Source of the DNA: Streptococcus infantis
GTDB lineage: Bacteria; Bacillota; Bacilli; Lactobacillales; Streptococcaceae
Length of the DNA: 42,652 bases
Direction of reading: 5' to 3'
Assembly (NCBI RefSeq): GCF_001579645.1
Contig: NZ_KQ970824.1
Location: forward strand, 63,595-106,246
This document shows, piece by piece, positions 1-9,391 of the stretch. Under the pieces are notes generated by a model. The model saw only the letters and a list, made by a program, of their open reading frames with translations. It was not told the origin of the DNA and searched no databases. The position numbers and the translations under genes were made by a program. Positions within the stretch are counted from its first letter, which is position 1. The number at the start of each line of letters is the position of its first letter.

Positions 1-210
1 CCAAGGGCTAGGCTGATGGGTTAGTCGAATACCCTGAAAGATAGGAAGATGGGGATCAAAAAACCAAGACCCTTCCTGGTCACTAGTTTGTGAAACAAAG
101 TAATTCATCCCAAAAGGCACTCCAGCGTAAGGTAGTGTATTTCCCCGAGAAAAGGCATGCTTGCTCGCGGTGCCAAAGCGGGTATCAATGGTTTCAAGTA
201 TAGGTTTCAT
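1..210 (-). CDS. GH92 alpha-1,2-mannosidase, N-terminal part (cut by window edge)
   Basis: Read on the minus strand, 70 codons run from an ATG at 210 to the window edge, so only the N terminus is present. The start MKPILETIDTRFGTASKH and the later FDPHLPIFQGIRLTHQPSPW match what I recall of the pneumococcal GH92 mannosidase (SP_2145). GH92 enzymes are calcium-dependent, inverting exo-alpha-mannosidases; the pneumococcal one removes alpha-1,2-mannose from high-mannose N-glycans. AAGGAA lies just upstream of the ATG. The gene is divergent from the GH125 gene, with about 170 bp between them. Catalytic residues lie outside the window, so activity cannot be judged here. Confidence 0.85.
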   Translation of the reverse strand, partial: MKPILETIDTRFGTASKHAFSRGNTLPYAGVPFGMNYFVSQTSDQEGSWFFDPHLPIFQGIRLTHQPSPW

Positions 211-236
211 AGCGATTTCCTTCAGTAGTTTTCTAC

Positions 237-266
237 ATTATATCAGAAAAAGGATACTTTTAGAAA
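237..266 (-). promoter_or_regulatory. Candidate promoter of the GH92 gene
   Basis: On the minus strand there is a perfect TATAAT (plus-strand 237-242), 27 bases upstream of the GH92 ATG. The expected -35 position (about 260-266) is only a poor match. On the plus strand, TATACT at 340-345 could serve the GH125 gene, also without a good -35. I see no good cre site in this divergent spacer. Confidence 0.4.
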
Positions 267-382
267 ATGACTTCAAAATATAACAATTTTGTAGAATAAT
301 GACTAACATTTGTGTATATATTTTCTGGGCTAAAAGCTATATACTGAAAATGAAAATTTGTTTGAAAGAGGCAAAATAGTTT

Positions 383-1663
383 ATGGTTTATTCAAAAGAA
401 ATTGTCAGAGAGTGGCTAGATGAGGTAGCGGAGAGTGCCAAAGAACATCCTGAATGGGTGGATGTCTTTGAGCGTTGCTATACAGACACTTTAGACAATA
501 CAGTTGAAATTTTAGAAGACGGCTCGACCTTTGTGCTAACTGGGGATATCCCAGCTATGTGGCTTCGGGACTCGACTGCTCAGCTTAGACCATACCTTCA
601 TGTGGCAAAAAGAGATCCTCGTTTGCGCCAGACCATTGCTGGTTTGGTTAAACGCCAGATGACTTTGATTCTCAAGGATCCCTATGCCAACTCTTTCAAT
701 ATTGAGGAGAACTGGAAGGGTCACCACGAGACCGACCATACAGATCTCAATGGCTGGATTTGGGAACGTAAGTATGAAGTGGATTCGCTTTGCTACCCAT
801 TACAGTTGGCTTATCTCCTTTGGAAAGAAACTGGCGAGACTAGTCAGTTTGATGAGACTTTTGTTACAGCGACCAAGGAGATTCTCCATCTCTGGACGGT
901 GGAACAAGACCACAAGAACTCACCATACCGTTTCGTCCGTGATACCGATCGTAAGGAAGACACCTTGGTAAATGACGGCTTTGGTCCTGACTTTGCCGTG
1001 ACAGGAATGACCTGGTCAGCCTTCCGTCCAAGTGATGACTGCTGTCAGTACAGCTACTTGATTCCATCAAATATGTTTGCGGTGGTTGTTTTGGGTTATG
1101 TCCAAGAAATCTTTGCAGAATTGAATCTAGCTGATAATGAAAGCATCATTGCAGATGCAAAACGCCTGCAAGCTGAAATCCAAGAAGGGATCGAAAATTA
1201 TGCCTACACCACTAACAGCAAGGGCGAGAAGATCTATGCCTTTGAAGTGGATGGTCTAGGAAATGCTAGCATCATGGATGACCCTAACGTACCAAGTTTG
1301 TTAGCTGCTCCATATCTTGGTTACTGTGATGTCAATGACGAAGTGTATCAAGCAACTCGTCGCACCATTCTCAGCCCTGAAAATCCCTACTTCTACCAAG
1401 GTGAATACGCTAGCGGTCTCGGAAGCTCTCATACCTTCTATCGTTATATCTGGCCGATTGCCCTATCAATTCAAGGCTTAACAGCTACAGATAAAGCTGA
1501 GAAAAAATACTTGCTAGACCAACTAGTTGCATGTGATGGCGGAACAGGTGTTATGCACGAAAGCTTCCACGTAGATGATCCGACTCTCTACTCTCGTGAA
1601 TGGTTCTCATGGGCCAACATGATGTTCTGCGAATTGGTCTTGGATTACCTAGATATTCGCTAA
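383..1663 (+). CDS. GH125 exo-alpha-1,6-mannosidase
   Basis: The 426-residue protein has the same length as pneumococcal SpGH125 (SP_2144). The family's substrate-binding signature WLRDSTAQ is at residues 60-67, and a tryptophan/glycine-rich C-terminal half (GEYASGLGSSHTF, SREWFSWANM) fits the alpha/alpha-barrel fold. Family knowledge: GH125 is an inverting exo-alpha-1,6-mannosidase acting on the N-glycan core and on mannose oligosaccharides. There is no signal peptide, so it works in the cytoplasm after import. The start ATG at 383 has AGAGG at about 366-370. It is the first gene of a run with GH38, ROK and GH20C on the same strand; 76 bp separate it from GH38. Confidence 0.95.
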   Translation: MVYSKEIVREWLDEVAESAKEHPEWVDVFERCYTDTLDNTVEILEDGSTFVLTGDIPAMWLRDSTAQLRPYLHVAKRDPRLRQTIAGLVKRQMTLILKDPYANSFNIEENWKGHHETDHTDLNGWIWERKYEVDSLCYPLQLAYLLWKETGETSQFDETFVTATKEILHLWTVEQDHKNSPYRFVRDTDRKEDTLVNDGFGPDFAVTGMTWSAFRPSDDCCQYSYLIPSNMFAVVVLGYVQEIFAELNLADNESIIADAKRLQAEIQEGIENYAYTTNSKGEKIYAFEVDGLGNASIMDDPNVPSLLAAPYLGYCDVNDEVYQATRRTILSPENPYFYQGEYASGLGSSHTFYRYIWPIALSIQGLTATDKAEKKYLLDQLVACDGGTGVMHESFHVDDPTLYSREWFSWANMMFCELVLDYLDIR

Positions 1664-1739
1664 TGAGCCTTAGCTCAATAGGTTCTTGCAAAGAATCACA
1701 AATATATTTTTAAATTTAAGTTAGAATGAGGTTTTACTC

Positions 1740-4385
1740 ATGGAAAATGTTGTTGTACATATCATCTCTCACAGTCACTGGGATCGTGAGTGGTATCTAC
1801 CTTTTGAAAGTCACCGTATGCAATTGGTGGAACTTTTTGACAATCTGTTTGATCTTTTTGAAAATGATCCTGAGTTCAAGAGCTTCCACCTAGATGGACA
1901 AACCATTGTCCTCGATGACTATTTAGAAATTCGCCCTGAAAACCGTGACAAGGTGCAGCGTTATATCGACGAAGGCAAATTGAAGATTGGGCCTTTCTAT
2001 ATCTTGCAGGATGATTACTTGATTTCCAGTGAAGCTAATGTCCGCAATACCTTGATTGGACAAGCGGAATGTGCCAAATGGGGCAAATCTACTCAAATTG
2101 GTTATTTCCCAGATACTTTTGGAAATATGGGGCAGGCTCCTCAAATCCTTCAAAAATCAGGTATTCACGTAGCAGCCTTTGGTCGCGGTGTCAAGCCAAT
2201 CGGATTTGACAATCAAGTCCTTGAAGATGAACAGTTTACCTCTCAATTTTCTGAGATGTACTGGCAAGGTGCTGATGGTAGCCGTGTACTCGGTATTCTC
2301 TTTGCTAACTGGTACAGTAACGGGAATGAAATTCCAGTGGATAAAGATGAGGCCTTGGTTTTCTGGAAGCAAAAATTAGCAGATGTGCGTGCCTACGCTT
2401 CGACCAATCAATGGTTGATGATGAACGGTTGTGACCACCAGCCTGTACAGAGAAATATTAGTGAAGCGATTCGTGTGGCAAATGAACTCTTCCCAGACGT
2501 GACCTTTATTCACAGTTCTTTTGATGAATATGTTCAAGCACTGGAAAGTGCCCTTCCTGAACACCTATCAACGGTGACAGGTGAGTTAACCAGTCAGGAA
2601 ACGGATGGTTGGTATACTCTTGCCAATACTTCTTCTTCACGCGTTTACCTCAAACAAGCCTTTCAAGAGAATAGCAACTTGTTAGAGCAGGTCGTGGAAC
2701 CATTAACGATTCTTACTGGCGGTCATAACCACAAGGACCAATTGACCTATGCTTGGAAAGTACTTCTGCAAAATGCACCGCACGATAGTATCTGTGGTTG
2801 TAGTATTGATGAAGTTCACCGTGAAATGGAAACTCGTTTTGCAAAGGTTAATCAAGTCGGGAATTTTGTTAAGACTAACCTTCTCAACGAGTGGAAGAGC
2901 AAGCTAGCTACTCAAAATGCGCAAAGCGACCACCTCTTTACCGTTGTCAACACAGCTTTACATGACAAGGTTGATACAGTTAGTGTTGTAGTGGATGTTG
3001 TGACTTGTGATTTTAAAGAATTGCATCCGACTGAAGGTTACAAGAAGATGGCAGCCGTGACCTTACCAACCTACCATGTTGAAGATTTGGATGGCCATGT
3101 CCTTGAAGCCAAGATTGAAGACTTGGGAGCAAGTTTTGGCTATACTTTGCCTAAGGATAAATTCCGCCAACCCTATATTGCTCGCCAAGTGCGCGTGACA
3201 ATCCCAGTTCACCTTGCTCCTCTTTCTTGGGCAAGTTTCCAATTGGTTGAAGGTCAAGTAGATTACCGAGATGGTATTTATCAAAATGGAGTCATTGATA
3301 CACCATTCGTAACTGTCAGTGTAGATGAAGGAATCACAGTCTATGACAAGACAACAAACGAAGCCTACGAAGATTTCATCCAATTCGAGGACCGTGGAGA
3401 TATTGGTAACGAGTACATTTACTTCCAGCCGAAAGGAACTGAGCCAATTTATGCTCAACTGAAAGGTTATGAAGTCTTAGAAAACAATGCTCGCTATGCC
3501 AAAATCTTGCTCAAACATGACTTGACTATTCCAGTTAGTGCAGATGAAAAATTGGATGCGGAACAAAGAGGTATCATCGAGTTCATGAAACGGGATGCAG
3601 GTCGTTCAGAAGAGTTGACAACCATTCCTCTTGAAACGGAGATGACCGTCTTTGTGGACAATCCACAGATTCGCTTCAAGACTCGCTTTACTAACACAGC
3701 CAAGGATCACCGCATCCGTCTCTTGGTGAAAACTCATAATACTCGTCCAAGCAATGCTTCTGAAAGCATCTATGAAGTTGTGACAAGACCAAATAAACCA
3801 GCAGCTTCTTGGGAAAATCCTGAAAATCCACAACACCAACAAGCTTTTGTCAGCTTGTATGATGATGTAAAAGGAGTGACAGTATCTAATAAAGGATTGC
3901 ACGAGTATGAAATCCTTGGAGATGACACCATGGCTGTAACCCTTCTTCGTGCTTCAGGCGAACTTGGTGACTGGGGTTACTTCCCAACGCCGGAAGCTCA
4001 GTGCTTGCGTGATATCGAAGTTGAATTTGCAGTAGAATGTCACCAAGCAGGGGAACGCTTCTCAGCTTTCCGTCGTGCCAAAGCCTTTCAGGTGCCATTT
4101 ACAGCTCTTCAAGTTGCAAAACAAGAGGGTAGCGTTGCAGCAACGGGTAGCCTCTTTAACAATCCGGCACTCAGTTTGCCACAAGTCTGCCCAACAGCCT
4201 TTAAGGTGGCTGAGAATGAAGAAGGTTATGTCCTTCGTTACTACAACATGAGTCAAGAAAATATCCGTGTGTCTGAAAAACAACAAACCATTCTTGACTT
4301 GTTGGAACGCCCATACCCAGTCCATTCAGGACTATTGGCACCACAGGAAATTCGTACAGAATTCATTCAAAAAGAAGAAATTTAA
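1740..4385 (+). CDS. GH38 alpha-mannosidase (MngB-like)
   Basis: The 881-residue protein begins with the GH38 zinc site HSHWDREW (residues 11-18: His11, His13, Asp15) and has GYFPDTFGN around residue 121, whose Asp (about 125) is the expected catalytic nucleophile. HNHKDQLTYAWK and NAPHDSICGCSIDEVHREM carry further conserved metal-site histidines of the family. The second half is the beta-rich domain usual for GH38. No signal peptide, so cytoplasmic. The pneumococcal relative (SP_2143) removes alpha-1,3-mannose from N-glycan fragments, acting beside GH125 and GH92. It lies downstream of GH125; a hairpin with a T run follows before the ROK gene. Confidence 0.95.
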   Translation: MENVVVHIISHSHWDREWYLPFESHRMQLVELFDNLFDLFENDPEFKSFHLDGQTIVLDDYLEIRPENRDKVQRYIDEGKLKIGPFYILQDDYLISSEANVRNTLIGQAECAKWGKSTQIGYFPDTFGNMGQAPQILQKSGIHVAAFGRGVKPIGFDNQVLEDEQFTSQFSEMYWQGADGSRVLGILFANWYSNGNEIPVDKDEALVFWKQKLADVRAYASTNQWLMMNGCDHQPVQRNISEAIRVANELFPDVTFIHSSFDEYVQALESALPEHLSTVTGELTSQETDGWYTLANTSSSRVYLKQAFQENSNLLEQVVEPLTILTGGHNHKDQLTYAWKVLLQNAPHDSICGCSIDEVHREMETRFAKVNQVGNFVKTNLLNEWKSKLATQNAQSDHLFTVVNTALHDKVDTVSVVVDVVTCDFKELHPTEGYKKMAAVTLPTYHVEDLDGHVLEAKIEDLGASFGYTLPKDKFRQPYIARQVRVTIPVHLAPLSWASFQLVEGQVDYRDGIYQNGVIDTPFVTVSVDEGITVYDKTTNEAYEDFIQFEDRGDIGNEYIYFQPKGTEPIYAQLKGYEVLENNARYAKILLKHDLTIPVSADEKLDAEQRGIIEFMKRDAGRSEELTTIPLETEMTVFVDNPQIRFKTRFTNTAKDHRIRLLVKTHNTRPSNASESIYEVVTRPNKPAASWENPENPQHQQAFVSLYDDVKGVTVSNKGLHEYEILGDDTMAVTLLRASGELGDWGYFPTPEAQCLRDIEVEFAVECHQAGERFSAFRRAKAFQVPFTALQVAKQEGSVAATGSLFNNPALSLPQVCPTAFKVAENEEGYVLRYYNMSQENIRVSEKQQTILDLLERPYPVHSGLLAPQEIRTEFIQKEEI

Positions 4386-4413
4386 TTTCAAAAAGAAAAC
4401 ATAAACAGAAAGG

Positions 4414-4456
4414 AGGAGCGAAAAAGTAAGAACCAACTACTGACTCGCTCCTTTTT
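4414..4456 (+). terminator. Hairpin plus T run between GH38 and ROK (attenuator or terminator)
   Basis: AGGAGCGA (4414-4421) pairs perfectly with TCGCTCCT (4445-4452), followed by TTTTT. Inside the 23-base loop, AGTA and TACT can pair further. It sits within what otherwise looks like one operon, so it may reduce rather than stop transcription into the ROK and GH20C genes. Confidence 0.55.
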
Positions 4457-4469
4457 ACAGGTGAAAGCA

Positions 4470-5339
4470 ATGACCATTGCAACAATTGATATCGGAGGGA
4501 CTGGCATTAAGTTTGCTAGTCTAACTCCTGATGGAAAGATTTTAGATAAGACCAGCACCCCAACTCCAGAAACTCTAGAAGATTTATTGGCTTGGTTGGA
4601 CCAACGCTTGTCAGAACAGGACTATCGTGGGATTGCTATGAGTGTTCCAGGAGCGGTCAATCAAGAAACAGGAGTGATCGAGGGAATTAGTGCCATTCCT
4701 TATATTCATGGTTTTTCTTGGTACCAGGCCCTTTCTCATCACCAACTCCCTGTCCATCTAGAAAATGATGCCAACTGTGTTGGACTTAGTGAACTGCTAG
4801 CTCATCCTGAGATTGAAAATGCAGCCTGTGTTGTGATTGGTACAGGGATTGGTGGAGCCATGATTATCAATGGAAAGCTTCACCGAGGTCGTCATGGCTT
4901 GGGCGGTGAGTTTGGCTACATGACAACCATCGAACCAGCAGAAAAACTCAATAACTGGTCACAACTAGCTTCTACAGGAAATATGGTTCGTTATGTGATT
5001 GAAAAATCAGGTCAGTCAGACTGGGATGGCCGTAAGGTTTATCAAGAGGCTGTAGCAGGCAATGCCCTTTGTCAAGAAGCTATTGAGCGCATGAATCGTA
5101 ATCTAGCTCAAGGACTACTCAATATCCAGTATCTGATTGATCCAGATGTCATTAGCCTAGGTGGCTCTATCAGTCAGAACCCAGATTTTATCAAAGGGGT
5201 GCAAAAAGCGGTAGACGTCTTTGTGGAAAGATATGAAGAGTATACAATTGCGCCAGTCATCCAAGCCTGCACCTATCAGGCAGATGCCAATCTCTACGGT
5301 GCCCTTGTCAACTGGTTACAGGAGGAAAACCAATGGTAA
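4470..5339 (+). CDS. ROK-family sugar kinase
   Basis: The 289-residue protein has the ATP-binding motif [13 protein letters not shown] at the N terminus, the sugar-site motif ENDANC, and the second nucleotide loop [23 protein letters not shown] kinases phosphorylate glucose, mannose, GlcNAc or ManNAc; here the neighbours (mannosidases, hexosaminidase) suggest a sugar freed from N-glycans. The zinc-binding CxCGxxGC motif usual in ROK kinases, expected after GGEFGYM, is absent ([15 protein letters not shown] instead). I chose ATG 4470 over the in-frame GTG 4461 because AGGTGA (4459-4464) is then a well-placed ribosome site. The 3' end overlaps GH20C by 7 bases, implying coupled translation. Confidence 0.88.
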   Translation: MTIATIDIGGTGIKFASLTPDGKILDKTSTPTPETLEDLLAWLDQRLSEQDYRGIAMSVPGAVNQETGVIEGISAIPYIHGFSWYQALSHHQLPVHLENDANCVGLSELLAHPEIENAACVVIGTGIGGAMIINGKLHRGRHGLGGEFGYMTTIEPAEKLNNWSQLASTGNMVRYVIEKSGQSDWDGRKVYQEAVAGNALCQEAIERMNRNLAQGLLNIQYLIDPDVISLGGSISQNPDFIKGVQKAVDVFVERYEEYTIAPVIQACTYQADANLYGALVNWLQEENQW

Positions 5340-7213
5340 GATTTATAGGACTTAGTCCCAAACAAGCCCAAGCTGTTGAAGCATTAAAAAATCACATTTC
5401 TCTATCAGATGTAGAAGTGGCAGTCACCCAGTCTGATCAATCTTCTATTTCTATCAAGGGTGAGGGCGGAAACTATCAATTGACTTATCGCAAACCTCAT
5501 CAGCTTTACCGTGCCTTATCGGTTCTCGCAACAGCATTAGCAGAAGGTGATAAGGTGGAGATTGAGGAGCAAGCGGCTTATGAAGATTTAGCCTACATGG
5601 CGGATTGTTCCCGTAATGCGGTTCTAAATGTTGCATCAGCCAAACAGATGATTGAAGTCTTGGCTCTCATGGGTTATTCAACCTTTGAGCTCTACATGGA
5701 AGACACCTATCAGATTGAAGGGCAACCCTATTTTGGTTATTTCCGCGGGGCTTATTCAGCTGAAGAATTACAAGAAATTGAAGCCTACGCCCAGCAGTTT
5801 GACATGAATTTTGTACCTTGTATTCAGACCTTGGCCCACTTGTCAGCCTTTGTCAAATGGGGTGTCAAAGAAGTGCAAGAACTCCGTGATGTAGAGGACA
5901 TTCTCCTCATCGGCGAAGAAAAAGTTTACGACCTAATCGACGGCATGTTTGCTACTTTGTCTAAGCTACAAACTCGCAAGGTCAATATCGGCATGGACGA
6001 AGCTCACTTGGTTGGTTTAGGGCGTTATCTTATCCTGAACGGTGTGGTGGATCGGAGTCTCCTCATGTGTCAACACTTGGAGCGCGTGCTGGATATCGCA
6101 GACAAGTATGGCTTCCACTGCCAGATGTGGAGCGACATGTTCTTCAAGCTCATGTCAGCAGACGGCCAGTACGACCGTGAGGTGGAAATTCCAGAGGAAA
6201 CGCGTGTTTACCTAGATCGTCTCAAAGACCGTGTCACCTTGGTTTATTGGGATTATTATCAGGATAGCGAAGAAAAATACAACCGCAACTTCCGGAATCA
6301 CCACAAGATTAGCCAGGATATCGCCTTTGCAGGTGGTGCTTGGAAGTGGATTGGTTTCACACCACACAACCATTTCAGTCGTCTCATCGCTATCGAAGCA
6401 AACAAAGCCTGCCGTGCCAATCAGATCAAAGAAGTCATTGTGACTGGATGGGGAGACAATGGTGGTGAAACAGCCCAGTTCTCTGTCCTACCAAGTTTGC
6501 AAATTTGGGCAGAACTCAGCTACCGAAATGATTTAGAGCGTTTGTCTGCTCATTTCAAGACCAATACAGGTCTATCGGTTGAGGACTTTATGCAGCTTGA
6601 TTTGGCCAATCTTTTACCAGACCTACCAGATAATCTCAGTGGTATCAATCCCAACCGCTACGTCTTTTATCAGGATGTTCTCTGTCCAATTCTTGATAAG
6701 CACATGACTCCTGAACAGGACAAGCCTCACTTTGCCCAAGCAGCTAAAACTCTCTCTGACATTAAAGAGAAAGCTGGGAACTATGCCTATCTCTTTGAGA
6801 CTCAGGCCCAGTTGAATGCTATTTTAAGTGGCAAGGTTGATGTGGGACGACGCATTCGTGAGGCTTATCAAGAGGATGATAAAGACAGCTTGCAACAAAT
6901 CGCTAGAGAAGAACTGCCAAAACTCAGAAGTGAGATTGAAAACTTCCACAAGCTCTTTAGCCACCAATGGTTGAAAGAAAACAAGGTCTTTGGTTTGGAT
7001 ACGGTCGATATCCGCATGGGTGGGCTCTTGCAACGCATTAAGCGAGCAGAAAGCCGTATCGAAGATTATCTAGCTGGTTCTATCTCTCGTATTGACGAAC
7101 TAGAAGTAGAGATTCTTCCATTTACTGACTTCTACGCAGACAAGGACTTCGTAGCTACAACAGCCAACCAATGGCATACCATTGCGACAGCTTCGACCAT
7201 TTATACGACCTAG
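5333..7213 (+). CDS. GH20 beta-N-acetylhexosaminidase (GH20C type)
   Basis: The 626-residue protein matches the length of the pneumococcal intracellular hexosaminidase GH20C (SP_2141). [13 protein letters not shown] contains the Asp-Glu pair typical of the GH20 active site, in which the substrate acetamido group assists catalysis; VYWDYYQ and [10 protein letters not shown] supply expected aromatic and polar pocket residues. No signal peptide or wall anchor, so it should act on imported glycans, removing terminal beta-GlcNAc (or GalNAc). Its ATG lies inside the ROK stop region (ATGGTAA). A terminator follows, closing the catabolic operon. Confidence 0.9.
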   Translation: MVRFIGLSPKQAQAVEALKNHISLSDVEVAVTQSDQSSISIKGEGGNYQLTYRKPHQLYRALSVLATALAEGDKVEIEEQAAYEDLAYMADCSRNAVLNVASAKQMIEVLALMGYSTFELYMEDTYQIEGQPYFGYFRGAYSAEELQEIEAYAQQFDMNFVPCIQTLAHLSAFVKWGVKEVQELRDVEDILLIGEEKVYDLIDGMFATLSKLQTRKVNIGMDEAHLVGLGRYLILNGVVDRSLLMCQHLERVLDIADKYGFHCQMWSDMFFKLMSADGQYDREVEIPEETRVYLDRLKDRVTLVYWDYYQDSEEKYNRNFRNHHKISQDIAFAGGAWKWIGFTPHNHFSRLIAIEANKACRANQIKEVIVTGWGDNGGETAQFSVLPSLQIWAELSYRNDLERLSAHFKTNTGLSVEDFMQLDLANLLPDLPDNLSGINPNRYVFYQDVLCPILDKHMTPEQDKPHFAQAAKTLSDIKEKAGNYAYLFETQAQLNAILSGKVDVGRRIREAYQEDDKDSLQQIAREELPKLRSEIENFHKLFSHQWLKENKVFGLDTVDIRMGGLLQRIKRAESRIEDYLAGSISRIDELEVEILPFTDFYADKDFVATTANQWHTIATASTIYTT

Positions 7214-7272
7214 AAAAACTCTATTCAGGAAGAAAGTTTCTCGTGAAACACACTTCTTATTATAAAAAAGTT

Positions 7273-7302
7273 CTCCACATAAAATAATTTGTGGAGTTTT
7301 TT
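7273..7302 (+). terminator. Terminator after the glycosidase operon
   Basis: CTCCACA (7273-7279) pairs with TGTGGAG (7290-7296) across a 10-base loop and is followed by TTTTTT. It separates the glycosidase genes from the transporter genes, which have their own promoter. Confidence 0.8.
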
Positions 7303-7315
7303 CTATAATTAGTAG

Positions 7316-7345
7316 TTTAAACTATCCTTAAAATAGGAGTATACT
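7316..7345 (+). promoter_or_regulatory. Promoter of the Ngt transporter operon
   Basis: TATACT at 7340-7345 with a partial -35 (TTTAAA, 7316-7321, 18-base spacing). It lies between the upstream terminator and the first permease gene. The cre site at 7350-7364 covers the expected start of transcription. Confidence 0.55.
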
Positions 7346-7349
7346 ATTT

Positions 7350-7364
7350 TTGTAAACGTTATCA
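7350..7364 (+). promoter_or_regulatory. cre site (CcpA operator)
   Basis: TTGTAAACGTTATCA matches the cre consensus WTGNAANCGNWNNCW at every fixed position. It lies 5-20 bases downstream of the -10 box, where bound CcpA would block transcription. Catabolite repression of the glycan importer is therefore likely (inference from position and consensus). Confidence 0.75.
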
Positions 7365-7418
7365 AGTCTAAAAATTGTGAGATTATCAAGTTTTAGAAAA
7401 ATAAAAAGGGAGGAAATT

Positions 7419-8348
7419 ATGAACAAGTTTTCAAAAACTTTGAGAGATAATTGGATATTTCTCTTAATGGTTTTACCAGGGACACTTTGGTTGATCTTAT
7501 TCTTCTACATCCCAGTATTTGGAAATGTGGTTGCCTTCAAAGACTACCATATGACTGGTGAAGGATTCGTTCACAGTATTATAAATAGTAAATGGGTTGG
7601 ACTAGATAACTTCAGATTCTTATTTAGTTCAAAAGATGCCTTTGTCATCACTCGAAACACTGTCCTTTACAACCTTGGATTCATCTTTATTGGTTTGATC
7701 GTATCGGTTGGGATTGCCATTATCCTTAGTGAACTTCGCTCTAAGCAAATGGTTAAAATCTACCAAACTTCTATGTTATTCCCTTACTTCCTATCTTGGG
7801 TTATCATCAGTTTCTTTACAGATGCTTTCCTAAATATCGATAAAGGGCTTATCAATCACACCTTAGAAGCTCTTGGTATGAAGGGAATTAACTTCTACGC
7901 TGACATCAGTATCTGGCCTTATCTTCTCCTCTTCCTAGGAATTTGGAAAGGCTTTGGATACAGTAGTGTTATGTACTATGCAACAATCATGGGTATTGAT
8001 CCAACCTACTACGAAGCAGCGACAGTGGACGGTGCTAGCAAATGGCAACGTATCCGCAACGTAACCATCCCTCAGTTAACACCACTTGTGACAGTATTGA
8101 CCATCCTTGCAGTCGGAAACATCTTCCGTGCAGACTTCGGTCTCTTCTACCAAATCCCTCACAATGCTGGTCAGCTCTATAGCGTAACAAACGTATTGGA
8201 CGTCTACGTCTTTAACGGTTTGACTCAGACAGCAGATATCGGTATGGCATCAGCAGCCGGTCTCTATCAGTCAGTCGTTGGTTTGATTCTGGTTATTCTA
8301 TCAAACTTACTTGCAAGACGTGTTGATCCTAACTCAGCACTATTCTAG
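7419..8348 (+). CDS. ngtP1: ABC transporter permease for N-glycans
   Basis: A 309-residue, six-helix permease of the LplB/sugar-permease type. The cytoplasmic EAA loop is visible (YYEAATVDGASKWQRIRNVTIP). I recall the pneumococcal homologue (SP_0090) as part of the Ngt system, which imports N-glycan oligosaccharides. ATG 7419 is chosen because GGGAGG (about 7408-7413) precedes it; an upstream in-frame start at 7377 has no ribosome site. Gene order permease - permease - lipoprotein, with no ATPase gene, suggests a shared ATPase such as MsmK encoded elsewhere. Confidence 0.88.
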   Translation: MNKFSKTLRDNWIFLLMVLPGTLWLILFFYIPVFGNVVAFKDYHMTGEGFVHSIINSKWVGLDNFRFLFSSKDAFVITRNTVLYNLGFIFIGLIVSVGIAIILSELRSKQMVKIYQTSMLFPYFLSWVIISFFTDAFLNIDKGLINHTLEALGMKGINFYADISIWPYLLLFLGIWKGFGYSSVMYYATIMGIDPTYYEAATVDGASKWQRIRNVTIPQLTPLVTVLTILAVGNIFRADFGLFYQIPHNAGQLYSVTNVLDVYVFNGLTQTADIGMASAAGLYQSVVGLILVILSNLLARRVDPNSALF

Positions 8349-8361
8349 AAAGGAGGAGCAT

Positions 8362-9282
8362 ATGGCAAAAAAAATTCAAAAAGAAAAAATTGATAATGTT
8401 GGCATACACTCCTTCAGCAAGAAAGCAGATATCTTCTTTAGTATCATTTCTGGTTTGCTGGCCTTCTCTTGTATCTTGCCTTTCATCTTTGTAATCATTA
8501 TCTCAGTTACAGATGAGAAGAGTATCGTTCAATATGGATATAGCTTCTTCCCATCACAGTTTGGATTAGATGGTTTTGAGTTTTTGGCTCAGTTCAAAGA
8601 TAAGATTTTACAAGCGCTCTTTATCTCAGTGTTTGTGACAGTTGTCGGTACATTGACAAACGTCTTTATCACGACAACTTACGCTTATGCCATCTCACGT
8701 TCAACATTTAAGTATCGTAAATTCTTTACAATCTTCGCTCTTCTTAGTATGTTGTTCAACGCTGGTTTGGTACCAGGCTATATCGTAGTGACACAATTGC
8801 TTCACCTTGGTGATACCATTTGGGCCTTGATTGTTCCAATGCTTCTATCACCATTCAACATCATGTTGATGCGTTCTTTCTTCAAGAAAACCATCCCAGA
8901 AGCAATCCTCGAATCAGCTCGTATCGATGGAGCTAGTGAAGCTCGTATCTTCTTCCAAATCTGTTTGCCACTGTCACTACCAGGTATCGCAACGATTACA
9001 CTATTGACAGCGCTTGGCTTCTGGAATGACTGGTTTAACGCCCTTCTTTACATCAAGAGTGATAACTTGTATCCGTTGCAATATTTGCTCATGCAAATCC
9101 AGAACAACATGGATTACATTGCTAAGTCAGTTGGTATGTCAGGACAACTTGCGGTTGCCCTACCAAAAGAAACAGGTCGTATGGCCATGGTCGTTGTTGC
9201 GACTGTTCCGATTGCGATCCTCTACCCATTCTTCCAACGCTACTTTGTAAAAGGTTTGACTATCGGTGGTGTTAAAGAGTAA
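8362..9282 (+). CDS. ngtP2: ABC transporter permease for N-glycans (second subunit)
   Basis: A 306-residue LplC-type permease with about six membrane helices and the EAA loop (ILESARIDGASEARIFFQIC), which contacts the ATPase. Start ATG 8362 follows AAAGGAGGAGC with good spacing and lies 13 bases after the NgtP1 stop. With NgtP1 it would form the membrane channel of the N-glycan importer. A corresponding pneumococcal gene is SP_0091 by my recollection. Confidence 0.88.
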   Translation: MAKKIQKEKIDNVGIHSFSKKADIFFSIISGLLAFSCILPFIFVIIISVTDEKSIVQYGYSFFPSQFGLDGFEFLAQFKDKILQALFISVFVTVVGTLTNVFITTTYAYAISRSTFKYRKFFTIFALLSMLFNAGLVPGYIVVTQLLHLGDTIWALIVPMLLSPFNIMLMRSFFKKTIPEAILESARIDGASEARIFFQICLPLSLPGIATITLLTALGFWNDWFNALLYIKSDNLYPLQYLLMQIQNNMDYIAKSVGMSGQLAVALPKETGRMAMVVVATVPIAILYPFFQRYFVKGLTIGGVKE

Positions 9283-9391
9283 GGATATTTAAGAAACAAT
9301 GTTTCTTTTCTAACTCTGATTTTTCTGGCAAAGGAAAATTAAGAATCTAATTTTGTTAATAACTTTAAAAATAAAAAAAGGAGTTTTTATA

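Noticed and set aside
1664..1739. TGAGCCTTAGCTCA hairpin between GH125 and GH38
   Set aside because: The stem is only about 4-5 bp and no T run follows, so it is probably chance.
3063..3458. 131-codon antisense ORF within GH38
   Set aside because: Shadow frame of a confident enzyme gene.
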